Shown piece by piece: positions 35,031-43,019 of a stretch of DNA of 47,854 nucleotides; within the stretch, counting starts at the first letter, position 1; every line of letters starts with the position of its first letter. Source of the DNA: Atopobiaceae bacterium UBA1367 (GTDB lineage Bacteria; Actinomycetota; Coriobacteriia; Coriobacteriales; Atopobiaceae). The position numbers were made by a program, and so were the translations under genes. The notes below the pieces were generated by a model. It had not been told where the DNA came from. It worked only from the letters and a program-made list of their open reading frames with translations, and made no database searches. Where the stretch lies: NCBI GenBank assembly GCA_002305995.1, contig DBRN01000012.1, positions 224,232 to 272,085 of the forward strand. Reading direction: 5' to 3'.

Positions 35031-35642
35031 CTATTCGCCTTTCTCATTCTCAGAGCTTTCGAGTAGTTTGAGTTCGCTCTTCTTTGCTTTGAGCCGCGCG
35101 AAGAGCTCGTTCTTACGGTTTATCTGCTGGGCCTTGTGGCAAGCGGCGTCTAGCTTGGCAATCTCATCCTCCAGGGCTGCGATGCGCCTTGCTCGCTCGA
35201 TGCGTCCGTCCACGTCCGTACCATCCTCGTCATCGAAGATGATCTGAGCGCAGATGGAGTCCCAGGTAGCGTCGAGCGCGCGACCCACAAGGGTAAGGGC
35301 ATCGAGTCCGTCCGCCGAGTGCAGCCCACGGCGCAGCAGGTAGGTTGTGCCGCCAGGCTCGGTGCGGAATACGAGTCGGTGCGGGTTGCCGGTCGCTATC
35401 GCCTCGATGGCCCGCGTTGGCTGTTCGTCTCCCTTGAGCAGGATTTCGAGCACCATGATCTCGTGCACGGCCTCGCCGTCGGCCACGTTGGCGGTCGAGG
35501 GCTTGATGCTGTTGGCGATGGTGATACGCTTGATGAGGCGCACGAACTCGTCGTGTGTCCTCGCGTCCAGCTTGAGGTTCCGGTAGAACGCCTCCTTGGG
35601 CAGGCGGCGCCCCACCTCGGTCGTGCTCGGCAGCCCTAGCAT
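35031..35642 (-). CDS. DUF4391-like protein of restriction operon
   Basis: About 203 residues from ATG 35642, which overlaps the end of the helicase gene by seven bases. The N-terminus (LPSTTEVGRRLPKEAFYRNL, DEFVRLIKRITIANSIKP) and the central part (YLLRRGLHSADGL) match my memory of DUF4391 proteins that travel with helicase/Mod/Res genes. The C-terminus is a long coiled coil (ALEDEIAKLDAACHKAQQ, ELFARLKAKKSELKLLES), suggesting that it bridges partners. No catalytic motif is visible. Its function in the family is not established. Confidence 0.75.
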   Translation of the reverse strand: MLGLPSTTEVGRRLPKEAFYRNLKLDARTHDEFVRLIKRITIANSIKPSTANVADGEAVHEIMVLEILLKGDEQPTRAIEAIATGNPHRLVFRTEPGGTTYLLRRGLHSADGLDALTLVGRALDATWDSICAQIIFDDEDGTDVDGRIERARRIAALEDEIAKLDAACHKAQQINRKNELFARLKAKKSELKLLESSENEKGE

Positions 35643-38600
35643 GGCCTCACCGCCAGGAAGCACACGAGCTCGAAGTCGTCGAGCCCTTCCACGTCATTCT
35701 CAAGGAAGCTCGTCGTTCCTCCGCCGAAGAAGCTGTCTATGTCGCTTTCGGCCTTTGCCTCGATGATGAAGCCGACGGCATCCTTGAGGAGTCTTGCCTG
35801 TCTCCTCATGTCGTGCCCGTTCTTGGTCTCGCGGTTGAAGGCCCGGCAGAGGTCGGCGTCCGGCTCGGTCTTGCCACGACAGAGCAGGCGCATGGCGTCG
35901 AGCGCGTCCTTGGGGTCGAGGTGCCCGTGCAGCACCTCGCCGTCGTCCTTCACGTACACGAGGAAGAAGGGGTGCAGGTGGTTCCTGCCCTGGATGTTCA
36001 CGCCGGGGTTGACGTTCCTCAGCACGAAGAGCACGCCTGGTTCGTCTCCCGCCACGACGGCGTGGATGCCGCTCGGCAGCCGGTCGACCTCGGGGTTCGC
36101 CTTGTAGTAGCCGACGAGGTCCATGCGGAAGTCGTTGAGTCCGAGGTCGGTGATGGACACGCCGCCGGAGACGTCCTCAAGGTCGATGACCTCCTCCTGC
36201 ATCTTGCGGAGCTGGCGCTCGCGGTATTCGAGGTCGCCCTTCTCCTCCTCGTTGATGTAGTCGTCGTCGCCCGTGGAGGTCATGACGGTTATGCGCATGC
36301 GCTCCTCTACGCGGGCCTTGAGCTTGATGTACTCGTCTAGCTCCACGTCCGGCCAGTAGTTCACCAGCTGGATCACGTCGTTCTTGGATCCGATGCGGTC
36401 GATGCGCCCGAAGCGCTGCACGATGCGCACGGGGTTCCAGTGGATGTCGTAGTTGATGAGGTAGTCGCAGTCCTGCAGGTTCTGGCCCTCGGATATGCAG
36501 TCGGTGGCGATCAGGATGTCGATGTCCTGGCCTTCGAGCCGCTTCGCGACGACGGCACGCTCCTTCGATATGGGCGAGAAGTATGCGAGGATGGAGCCCA
36601 TGTCGGCGGGCACCTTCTTGAGCGTGCTGCGTCCCGGCCTCGTGCCCGTCACCATCGCCGTCTCAAGGCCAAGCTCGCGCTTGGCGAATCTGCTCACGTG
36701 CTCGTAAAGGTACTCTGCGGTGTCGGCGAACGCGGTGAAGATCATCACCTTGCGGTTGCCGGGGTTTATCGGGTGTTTCGCCTTCTCGCGCAGCTGGTCG
36801 CACAGCTCAAGCAGCTTCGCGTCGTGCGCCGGGTCGATGTCCTTGATCATGCTCAGCAGGACGTGGATGGTCTCGACGTCGGCGGCGATGTCGCGCTCCC
36901 AGCTCAGCCAGTCCATGTCCTCGAGGTCTATCTTCGTCCTCCCGCCGACCTCGAAGAACATCTCCTCGTCGTCGAGGTCGAAGTCGAACTGCGAGCTGGT
37001 GTCCTCCACGACTATACGCTGGTTACGGTTCGCCTTATAGGCGTCTATCACGTCGAGCGTCGCGGTCATGTAGCCGAGGATGCGCTCGAGCGTCATGCGG
37101 AACGACCACACCGAGCTCTCCAGGCGCTTGAGCAGGTTGGCGTTCATCAGCTTGCGAAGGCCCGTCTCGCGCCCTGCCATGGTCAGGTTGCCGCCGCTCT
37201 CGTTCGCGTACTTGCTCACCTTGCTGGGCTGCAGGTACTGCGACGGTATGTAGATGGCGAGGCTTAGGTCCTCAAGCTCCTCGTAGATCTCGTGGTAGCT
37301 TATCGCGCCTTCGAGCGTGGAGAGGTGCGGGCGCTTCGATATGGGCTTGTTGCGACGCGGGAACGGCCCGAGTGCGGCCATGTCGTAGTGGCGCTGGATG
37401 TGCTTGCGGCTTCGCACCACCGTTACTTGGTCCAGCACCTCGAAAAACTCGAAGTCGAGCATGCGTGTCAGCGCCTCGGTGGTGCGCTGGTCGGGCGGAA
37501 GCTTGCTCCAGCGTGTGAACACGACCTGGGCATTTCTGAACACGGTCTCGATGTCGTTGTCGATGCGCAGCCGGCCCTCCCACTTGGAGCCGTCGCCGGC
37601 GTAGGCAAGAGCCAGCTGGTTGCGCAGGTCGCGGAAGCGGTTGTTGACCGGCGTGGCGGACAGCATCAGCACCTTGGTTTTGACTCCCTCCTGTATCACG
37701 CGGGCAAGCAGGCGCTGGTAGCGGTTTTCCTTGTCGTCGTTCTTGGATGCGGAGTCCGCGCCGTTGCGGAAGTTGTGAGACTCGTCGATGACCACGAGGT
37801 CGTACGTGCCCCAGTTGATGCGGTCGAGCGGTATGCCCGTCTCGCTCATGCCACGGTCGCGCGACAGGTCGGTGTGGTAGAGCACATCGTAGCGCAGCCG
37901 GTCCGCCGCTATCGGGTTGTTCACGACGTTCTGGTTGTACGTCAGCCAGTTGTCCTTGAGCTTCTTGGGGCAGAGCACCAGTACGTTGCGGTTGCGGCTC
38001 TCGTAGTACTTGATGACGGCCAGCGCCGTGAACGTCTTGCCAAGACCGACGGAATCGGCCAGGATGCAACCGTCATAGGTCTCGAGCTTGTTGATGATGG
38101 CGAGCGCCGCGTCCTGCTGGAAGTCGTAGAGCTTGCCCCAGATCGCGCTCTCACGGAAGCCTGTGCCCTCGTTGGGCAAAACGTCGTCCGAGATGTCGTC
38201 GAGGAACTCGTTGAAGATGCGGTAGAGCGCCGCGTAGTACACAAGCTCGGGCGCGTTCTCGGCGTACATGGTCGTGATGCTGTCGATGACCGCGTCGGTG
38301 ACGTCCTGGAGCTGTCCCGAGTCCCAAGCCTCGTCGAAGTTTCGCAGGCACTCGCGCGACTGGCTCGCGTCGAGTCGCATCGTCATGGAGAAACCGGAGT
38401 CACCGCGCTCGGTGCCGAGCTTGACCGTGGTGAACTCGTCGAAGGGAGGGTATGCGATGTCGTCGTCGGTGTGGGACACCGCCAAGAATGAGTCCATGTG
38501 CCCCGGCTCGTCGAAGGACTTGAACCGCGCCTTGCGCCGTATCCAGTCTGCGCACTCGGTCGCCACGGCCTTTTGGGTGAGTTCGTTGCGAAGCCTTATC

Positions 38601-38869
38601 TCGAACTGCGTGCCGAAGAGCCCCTGCTCGCGCGAAAGCCGTGGGATGTAGAACTCCCGCTTCTCGCGCTTTGGCCGCGCGGCCGTGAAGGCGTCAGAGG
38701 TGAAGATGAAGCGGAACTCGTCGAGCCCTTCCAGCTGCTCGGAAAGCTCGCGGTAGGCGTACATGGAGAAGACCGAGGCCGCGACCGAAAGCCTGTCGCC
38801 GTGCTTGATGCGTGCGACCAGATCGTCCTTTACGATACGTGCCTTGTTGTCGAAGAAGTCCGGCTGCAT
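35636..38869 (-). CDS. SNF2-type helicase with N-terminal PLD-like region
   Basis: About 1077 residues from ATG 38869, two bases after the RHH stop codon, with GAAGGA upstream. Residues 20-130 (LSVAASVFSMYAYRELSEQL, EFRFIFTSDAF) resemble the phospholipase D-like region common at the front of such helicases; a clear HxK pair is not evident. The helicase core has DSVGLGKT (272-279), VVIDESHNFRN, LMLSATPVNNR, then the second RecA domain with KVMIFTAFADTAEYL, DILIATDCISEGQNLQ and VQRFGRIDRIGS. It should remodel or translocate on DNA, and works with the Mod/Res genes downstream. Confidence 0.92.
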   Translation of the reverse strand: MQPDFFDNKARIVKDDLVARIKHGDRLSVAASVFSMYAYRELSEQLEGLDEFRFIFTSDAFTAARPKREKREFYIPRLSREQGLFGTQFEIRLRNELTQKAVATECADWIRRKARFKSFDEPGHMDSFLAVSHTDDDIAYPPFDEFTTVKLGTERGDSGFSMTMRLDASQSRECLRNFDEAWDSGQLQDVTDAVIDSITTMYAENAPELVYYAALYRIFNEFLDDISDDVLPNEGTGFRESAIWGKLYDFQQDAALAIINKLETYDGCILADSVGLGKTFTALAVIKYYESRNRNVLVLCPKKLKDNWLTYNQNVVNNPIAADRLRYDVLYHTDLSRDRGMSETGIPLDRINWGTYDLVVIDESHNFRNGADSASKNDDKENRYQRLLARVIQEGVKTKVLMLSATPVNNRFRDLRNQLALAYAGDGSKWEGRLRIDNDIETVFRNAQVVFTRWSKLPPDQRTTEALTRMLDFEFFEVLDQVTVVRSRKHIQRHYDMAALGPFPRRNKPISKRPHLSTLEGAISYHEIYEELEDLSLAIYIPSQYLQPSKVSKYANESGGNLTMAGRETGLRKLMNANLLKRLESSVWSFRMTLERILGYMTATLDVIDAYKANRNQRIVVEDTSSQFDFDLDDEEMFFEVGGRTKIDLEDMDWLSWERDIAADVETIHVLLSMIKDIDPAHDAKLLELCDQLREKAKHPINPGNRKVMIFTAFADTAEYLYEHVSRFAKRELGLETAMVTGTRPGRSTLKKVPADMGSILAYFSPISKERAVVAKRLEGQDIDILIATDCISEGQNLQDCDYLINYDIHWNPVRIVQRFGRIDRIGSKNDVIQLVNYWPDVELDEYIKLKARVEERMRITVMTSTGDDDYINEEEKGDLEYRERQLRKMQEEVIDLEDVSGGVSITDLGLNDFRMDLVGYYKANPEVDRLPSGIHAVVAGDEPGVLFVLRNVNPGVNIQGRNHLHPFFLVYVKDDGEVLHGHLDPKDALDAMRLLCRGKTEPDADLCRAFNRETKNGHDMRRQARLLKDAVGFIIEAKAESDIDSFFGGGTTSFLENDVEGLDDFELVCFLAVRPC

Positions 38870-38871
38870 GG

Positions 38872-39075
38872 CTAGTCCTTCTTCGTAAGTCGCTCGATAA
38901 GGCACTGCTTCACAAGAGACGTGAAGTTAAGGCCGTTGAGCGTGGCGTATTCCTTGGCGGAGTCGCGCATGGTACGTGGCAGCCGAAGCGTGACCGTGAC
39001 AAGTTCGGAGTCTGTGAGGTAGGACTGAATCTCTGGGGTCGAGGCTCCCGATCCAACAAGCTCTCGATACTTCAT
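38872..39075 (-). CDS. ribbon-helix-helix (Arc/CopG-type) small protein, likely operon regulator
   Basis: A 67-residue protein. LVTVTLRLPRTMRDSAKEYA then LNGLNFTSLVKQCLIERL is a ribbon-helix-helix fold: a beta strand followed by two helices, usually a dimeric repressor. AAGGATT lies before the ATG. It is the first gene of the ten-gene leftward defence operon and the only obvious DNA-binding regulator in it, so autorepression is likely. It could also be an antitoxin-like partner, though no separate toxin gene adjoins it. Confidence 0.8.
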   Translation of the reverse strand: MKYRELVGSGASTPEIQSYLTDSELVTVTLRLPRTMRDSAKEYATLNGLNFTSLVKQCLIERLTKKD

Positions 39076-39090
39076 GAGAATCCTTACTAA

Positions 39091-39107
39091 GTAAATCGAA
39101 TGTAAAT
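39091..39107 (-). promoter_or_regulatory. candidate operator upstream of defence operon
   Basis: On the minus strand ATTTAC is repeated with an 11-base period (plus-strand GTAAAT at 39091-39096 and 39102-39107) just before the ribosome site of the RHH gene. Ribbon-helix-helix repressors commonly bind such short repeats one helical turn apart. A possible -10 (TAGAAT) lies about 20 bases further upstream in the AT-rich leader. Assignment is inferential. Confidence 0.45.
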
Positions 39108-39123
39108 ACAGAGCGCATCACAT

Positions 39124-39440
39124 TCTAACAGACCGCGAAGGAATAAAACATGTCCGATGATGCAACTATAAACTGCGGGATGATAATGGCAAGGGATGGC
39201 CGGATGGCCTGGCGCCACCTCAGTGAGATCGCCGTCGTATTGGTAGACGATTAGCAACGGGTAAGATAGTCAGGCATACACGGACAGATCAGGAGGCGGC
39301 CATGCAGATGCCTGAGGCCGTCAGACACACGTGCGAGGCATCCGGCCAGCATTTCTCTTAACGCTGGCGGCGACGGCGCCAATCTCGGCTGCCCTGGCAC
39401 GCCAATGAGAAAAGAAGCATGCACTCCCAAGGTGGGGAAG
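39124..39440. other. intergenic region between defence operon and YbaK gene
   Basis: About 310 bases holding the divergent control regions of the leftward defence operon and the rightward YbaK-like gene. AT-rich near the operon, GC-rich further right. No gene, tRNA or att-like repeat was recognised. Confidence 0.5.
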
Positions 39441-39923
39441 ATGAACAAACGGGATACCTACGACTACCTCAAGGCTCATGACGTTGACTTTCAGGTCACC
39501 GAGCACCAGGCCGTGTTCAACATGGCCGAGCTTGCATCCGCAGGGCTGCCATACCCGGAGCGTGACGCCAAGAACCTCTTCGTGCGTGATGACAAGAAGC
39601 GCAACTACTACCTCATCTCGGTCATGGGAGAAAAGCGCGTCGACCTGAAGGAGTTCAGAAGGACCCACAGCACGCGGGCACTCTCGTTTGCCTCGGCAGA
39701 CGACCTCATGGCCATAATGGGCCTCATCCCAGGAGCGGTCACCCCGCTCGGCCTGCTTGATGACGAGGAGAGGAAGGTCACGCTCTACCTCGATGCCGAC
39801 TTCTCTGGCGGAATCATCGGTGTGCACCCCAATGACAACACCGCCACCGTCTGGATGAGTGCGGAAGACCTCGTGCGCATCATCGAGGAGCACGGCAACG
39901 AGGTCCACGTGATCCGGCTCTAG
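39441..39923 (+). CDS. YbaK/ProXp-type aminoacyl-tRNA deacylase
   Basis: About 160 residues from ATG 39441, which follows AAGGTGGGG; an upstream in-frame ATG at 39405 is less likely. Family features are VTEHQAVFNMAELASAGLPY, AKNLFVRDDKKRNYYLISVM, PGAVTPLGLLDDEERKV and the GxxxGVHPNDNTATVW end, the PrdX/ProXp-ala arrangement. Such free-standing proteins hydrolyse mischarged tRNA (typically Ala-tRNA-Pro) in the cytosol and correct prolyl-tRNA synthetase errors. The catalytic lysine is in the K-N-L-F block. It is a single gene flanking the defence island. Confidence 0.88.
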   Translation: MNKRDTYDYLKAHDVDFQVTEHQAVFNMAELASAGLPYPERDAKNLFVRDDKKRNYYLISVMGEKRVDLKEFRRTHSTRALSFASADDLMAIMGLIPGAVTPLGLLDDEERKVTLYLDADFSGGIIGVHPNDNTATVWMSAEDLVRIIEEHGNEVHVIRL

Positions 39924-40084
39924 GGGAAGGGCAGGACGGTCACCGTCCGCGCAGCCCACTGCCCATTAGCATGTGACTCCCGCCACGGCCGCGTAGGAGC
40001 GGTGGTTGGCGGAGCGGCTCCCATTGCACGGCTTTAGCGCCCGGCAGCATGCATCAGCGCGGGCACGCCAAGCGACTGGCCCTT

Positions 40085-40531
40085 CTACAGCGCCCTTCGC
40101 ATGGCGATGTGGGAAATGCCGTCTTCGTCAAACTCCTCGGAGCAGGCCGCAAAGCCCAGTCGCTCGTAGAAGCCCCTCGCGTATACCTGTGCCTCGAGGT
40201 AGGCTTCCTGCGAGCCGGGAACCGCACGACACACGTCCAGGCCCGCCTCCATGATTCTTCGGCCCATCCCGCTTCCTCGCTCCGCGGCGATCACGCGCCC
40301 GATCTGCATGGTTCCGGGCTCCCCAGCCCGTTCGAACACCCGCAAGTAAGCGACGATCAGGCCGTCCCCATCAAGGTAGAACACGTGAGTGCTCTGGCGG
40401 TCGAGCCCATCTAGCTCGGGATACGCGCATGCTTGCTCGACGACGAACACGTCGATCCGAAGCTTCATGATGGCATAGAGCTCATCGACGGTAAGCTCCT
40501 CGAAGCGCTTGACTGTGAGCACGTAATCCAA
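40085..40531 (-). CDS. ElaA-like GNAT acetyltransferase
   Basis: About 148 residues. KRFEELTVDELYAIMKLRID followed by VFVVEQACAYPELDGLD is the ElaA signature. IGRVIAAERGSGMGRRIMEA is the acetyl-CoA-binding R/Q-x-x-G-x-G/A motif, and VYARGFYERLGF closes the domain. TTG 40531, six bases after AAGGGG, fits the usual ElaA length better than upstream starts; GTG 40522 is the alternative. It would transfer acetyl from acetyl-CoA to an unknown amine. Confidence 0.85.
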   Translation of the reverse strand: MDYVLTVKRFEELTVDELYAIMKLRIDVFVVEQACAYPELDGLDRQSTHVFYLDGDGLIVAYLRVFERAGEPGTMQIGRVIAAERGSGMGRRIMEAGLDVCRAVPGSQEAYLEAQVYARGFYERLGFAACSEEFDEDGISHIAMRRAL

Positions 40532-40820
40532 GGCGCGCCCCTTGCGGTTTGACAGCCTCAACCCGTTAGCACATGGTACCGCATGCCGGTGAGAGGTCAG
40601 GGCCAAGCTGCTTGAGGTTGCCATCCGCGCGGGTGACTTTTGTTCCCATGCGATGCGACATCCCAACCACGAGCGCAGTGCATCGCAGCACGGGAGAGCC
40701 GCGTGTCTAGGTGAGAAGCGACTCGTTTCATGCGTGCCTGGAAGTGAGCCGCAGACACGAACGCCTGCTCATCAGCGGGACACCCAAGCGGGCGGGCAGC
40801 TCCCAGAAGCCACCGACCAA

Positions 40821-40890
40821 GTCGTCGGCAAGTCGCCGACCAGGTCATCGACAGGTCACCGTCCAGGTCGCCGATCAGGTCGCCGACCAA
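40821..40890. repeat. 11-12-bp degenerate tandem repeat
   Basis: Six imperfect units around GTCGCCGACCAG follow each other (starts at 40821, 40832, 40844, 40855, 40867 and 40879). They lie about 100 bases before the GNAT gene at 40988. No reading frame across them has family support. Confidence 0.6.
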
Positions 40891-40987
40891 GCGTCCGTGC
40901 CCAGACGGGGTGGCGTACAATGCGCTGCGGTGGTCCGTGTCGCCCGGCGGTAGGCCCGGCAGGGATGCGCCTCCGAGGGGGGACGGA

Positions 40988-41437
40988 ATGGTCGAGATTC
41001 GCAAGGTCACGGGCGACAGGCGGCGCTATCTGCCGCTGCTCCTGCTGGCAGACGAGCAGCTCGACATGGTGGAGCGCTACCTCGACCGAGGCGAGCTGTG
41101 GGTGCTCGATGACGGCTCCGGCGTGGTGGCCGTGTGCCTCGTGACCGACGAGGGCGAGGGTGTGGCTGAGGTCAAGAGCCTGGCGGTCGACTCTGCCTGC
41201 CAGGGGAAGGGCTACGGGAGGGCGCTGCTCGACTTCGCCGCCACACGGTATGCGGGAGAGTTTGTCGCCCTTCAGGTGGGCACGGGCGACAGTCCGCTTA
41301 CGGTGCCCTTCTACGAGCGCTGCGGCTTCGTGCGCCACCACGTGGCCAAGGGCTTCTTCGCCGACAACTACGACCACCCCATCTGGGAGGGCGGCGTGCT
41401 GCTGCAAGACATGGTCTACCTGCGGAAAGCGCTGTAG
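40988..41437 (+). CDS. GNAT-family N-acetyltransferase
   Basis: A 149-residue protein from ATG 40988 with GAGGGGGGA upstream. VKSLAVDSACQGKGYGRALL is motif A (Q-x-x-G-x-G) binding acetyl-CoA, and VPFYERCGFVRHH is motif B. The substrate is unknown. It is close in size to small housekeeping GNATs. It stands alone, converging with nothing; the 41438-41699 stretch after it shows no gene. Confidence 0.88.
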   Translation: MVEIRKVTGDRRRYLPLLLLADEQLDMVERYLDRGELWVLDDGSGVVAVCLVTDEGEGVAEVKSLAVDSACQGKGYGRALLDFAATRYAGEFVALQVGTGDSPLTVPFYERCGFVRHHVAKGFFADNYDHPIWEGGVLLQDMVYLRKAL

Positions 41438-41699
41438 GCCGTCTCCCTCACGCAGCGGGCGGGCACCAGGACACTCGATGCCTTTGTCCAGGCAGATGGT
41501 GGGCGAGCATCCGCGAGACGCACCGGTCGCATGCCGTCCTGGCATACGCTACGTGACGGAGCGGGGACGATCCTGCGACACGGGTCGCCCATTCGAGACG
41601 TGCTCACGGGAAGGAGACCGCGTCGTGCCAAGCGACGATGAGCCCTGCCGCCGCTACCTTGCGGGCGACACGACACGCTCTATGGGCGCCCGAGAGAAG

Positions 41700-41810
41700 T
41701 AAGTGCGAAAAAGTTTTGATATTCGTGACGCGCCAGACAGCACGACAAGCCTTATACCTGCAAACATGTGCTTCTTAAGTATCATGAATATCAACATTTT
41801 TTCGCACTTA
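41700..41810. repeat. 111-bp AT-rich element with terminal inverted repeats, copy 3
   Basis: TAAGTGCGAAAAAGTTTTGA at 41700 and its counterpart ending CGCACTTA at 41810 form 25-base arms with two mismatches, separated by 61 bases. The ends match those of the copies at 10656 and 13687, but the 61-base interior is unrelated while the total length is identical. Confidence 0.8.
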
Positions 41811-41924
41811 ACGGTGGCCTGGTCAATATGAGTCCCAAGCCAGCATGAATCTCAAGCCGAGGCAGGCATCCCATTCCACGCGCGCGATTCCACCGAGGCG
41901 ACCCTCGTCGTCACCGGCGCCAAA

Positions 41925-42446
41925 TCACTGGGACTCGAAAAAGGTCAAGGGAGAGTCATATACGTTGTGACCGCTCTCCAAGACCTCGCCATCAACGGTT
42001 ATCAGGATCTCCTTCGCGTCGTACGCCACGAGAAACGTGTTGACAACGCTTCCGATGTTCACGTACTCGCCTGCGGTGCCAACTCCGCTCACGGCATCAC
42101 GGAACTTCGAGTTGAAGTCCACGCGAAGCTGACCCGCCTCGTTCTCGATGCTGTTCACCGACGTGTCCACGGGAAGAACCCCTGCAAGGATCAGTTGCTC
42201 GACGATCACCTGCTCATCGATCGATGTGACTTCGACCGTCTTCTCATCAAAGCCATCCACGGTTTCGTTTGGGTGGTACACGGTCAGCTGGAAGGTCTCA
42301 GGCTTGGTTGGCTGCGCGTCGTGATCCGTTTTCTGCGATGTAACGCTCTGCTTGCCCTCGTCTCCCCGCGAAGGGTCGTTGCAGGTGGCGCATCCCGTCA
42401 AAGCGATAGAAATTGCGAGAACAACTGGAATAACGATCCTTTTCAT
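41925..42446 (-). CDS. GerMN-domain lipoprotein
   Basis: A 173-residue protein with a lipoprotein signal (MKRIVIPVVLAISIALTGC; Cys at 19) after GAGAGGTGAG. After a polar linker the rest is a GerMN-like domain: FQLTVYHPNETVDGFDEKTV, VIVEQLILAGVLP, INSV-type strand followed by NEAGQLRVDFNSKF, NIGSVVNTFLVAYDAKEILI. GerMN domains occur in cell-envelope and sporulation lipoproteins and are probably peptidoglycan- or protein-binding; no enzyme activity is known. Expected on the outer face of the membrane. Confidence 0.85.
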   Translation of the reverse strand: MKRIVIPVVLAISIALTGCATCNDPSRGDEGKQSVTSQKTDHDAQPTKPETFQLTVYHPNETVDGFDEKTVEVTSIDEQVIVEQLILAGVLPVDTSVNSIENEAGQLRVDFNSKFRDAVSGVGTAGEYVNIGSVVNTFLVAYDAKEILITVDGEVLESGHNVYDSPLTFFESQ

Positions 42447-42700
42447 CGAATCTCACCTCTCAAGACGCGTCGCAGGCCGGCCCCGTTCATGTGGTCGAGC
42501 GAGTACATACGGGCTCTTTATGTAAACGTACCGCATAGACCGGGCGCAAGCAATCTCGTGCGGTGCGCCAGCGGCGTTTTCTGGCGACCGTGACCTCATG
42601 CGTTGCATGCAGGCCGTCCTGCGACTGCCACAGCGATGTCTGGATCACGTTCTCAAGGGGTGGGGGTCCTTGAACATGGGCTATTTTCTGTCTGGTGTGG

Positions 42701-42783
42701 ACCCGACCCGCCTACTATCGTCAAAATGCGGAGCGTTTTCCCACGTTTTGCAAATGAAATCGACGATAGTAGGTGGGTCGGGT
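42701..42783. repeat. 22-bp inverted repeat around a 39-base loop
   Basis: The left arm 42701-42722 (ACCCGACCCGCCTACTATCG plus TC) and right arm 42762-42783 are reverse complements except for one G opposite T, which would still pair in RNA. The loop contains two copies of a CGTTTT-type motif. It lies in the 570-base gene-free stretch 42447-43019 and could be a small mobile-element relic or an RNA hairpin. Confidence 0.75.
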
Positions 42784-42883
42784 TCGTATCGTTGTCCGAA
42801 TGGGCTGCCTAGGCCTCCACCTGGGCCCCACCGGGGGAGGGCGGGAAGCCCCAGGGAGAGCGATGCCAGGTTGCAGGTGGCGG

Positions 42884-42997
42884 ACAGAAGCCAGGGATGG
42901 CCCGTGGCCTGCCACCTCACGATGCGACTCCCCAAGACGGCCCACAAGCGTTCCGTGGCGCATGGCTTCTGTCCCGCCACCCTACGATGCGACTCCC
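42884..42997. repeat. paired direct and inverted repeats downstream of ABC permease
   Basis: ACAGAAGCCA (42884-42893) and TGGCTTCTGT (42963-42972) are perfect inverted repeats. A 22-base direct repeat (GCCACCTCACGATGCGACTC at 42911, GCCACCCTACGATGCGACTC at 42976) overlaps this unit. It sits directly after the stop codon of the leftward permease gene, so it may contribute to transcript ending. Confidence 0.6.
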
Positions 42998-43019
42998 TGC
43001 ATTGTCGCAGCTATCGCAG

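Noticed and set aside
40821..40890. CRISPR array or replication-origin iterons
   Set aside because: Units are 11-12 bases, degenerate and contiguous, with no AT-rich unwinding region, Rep gene or cas genes nearby.
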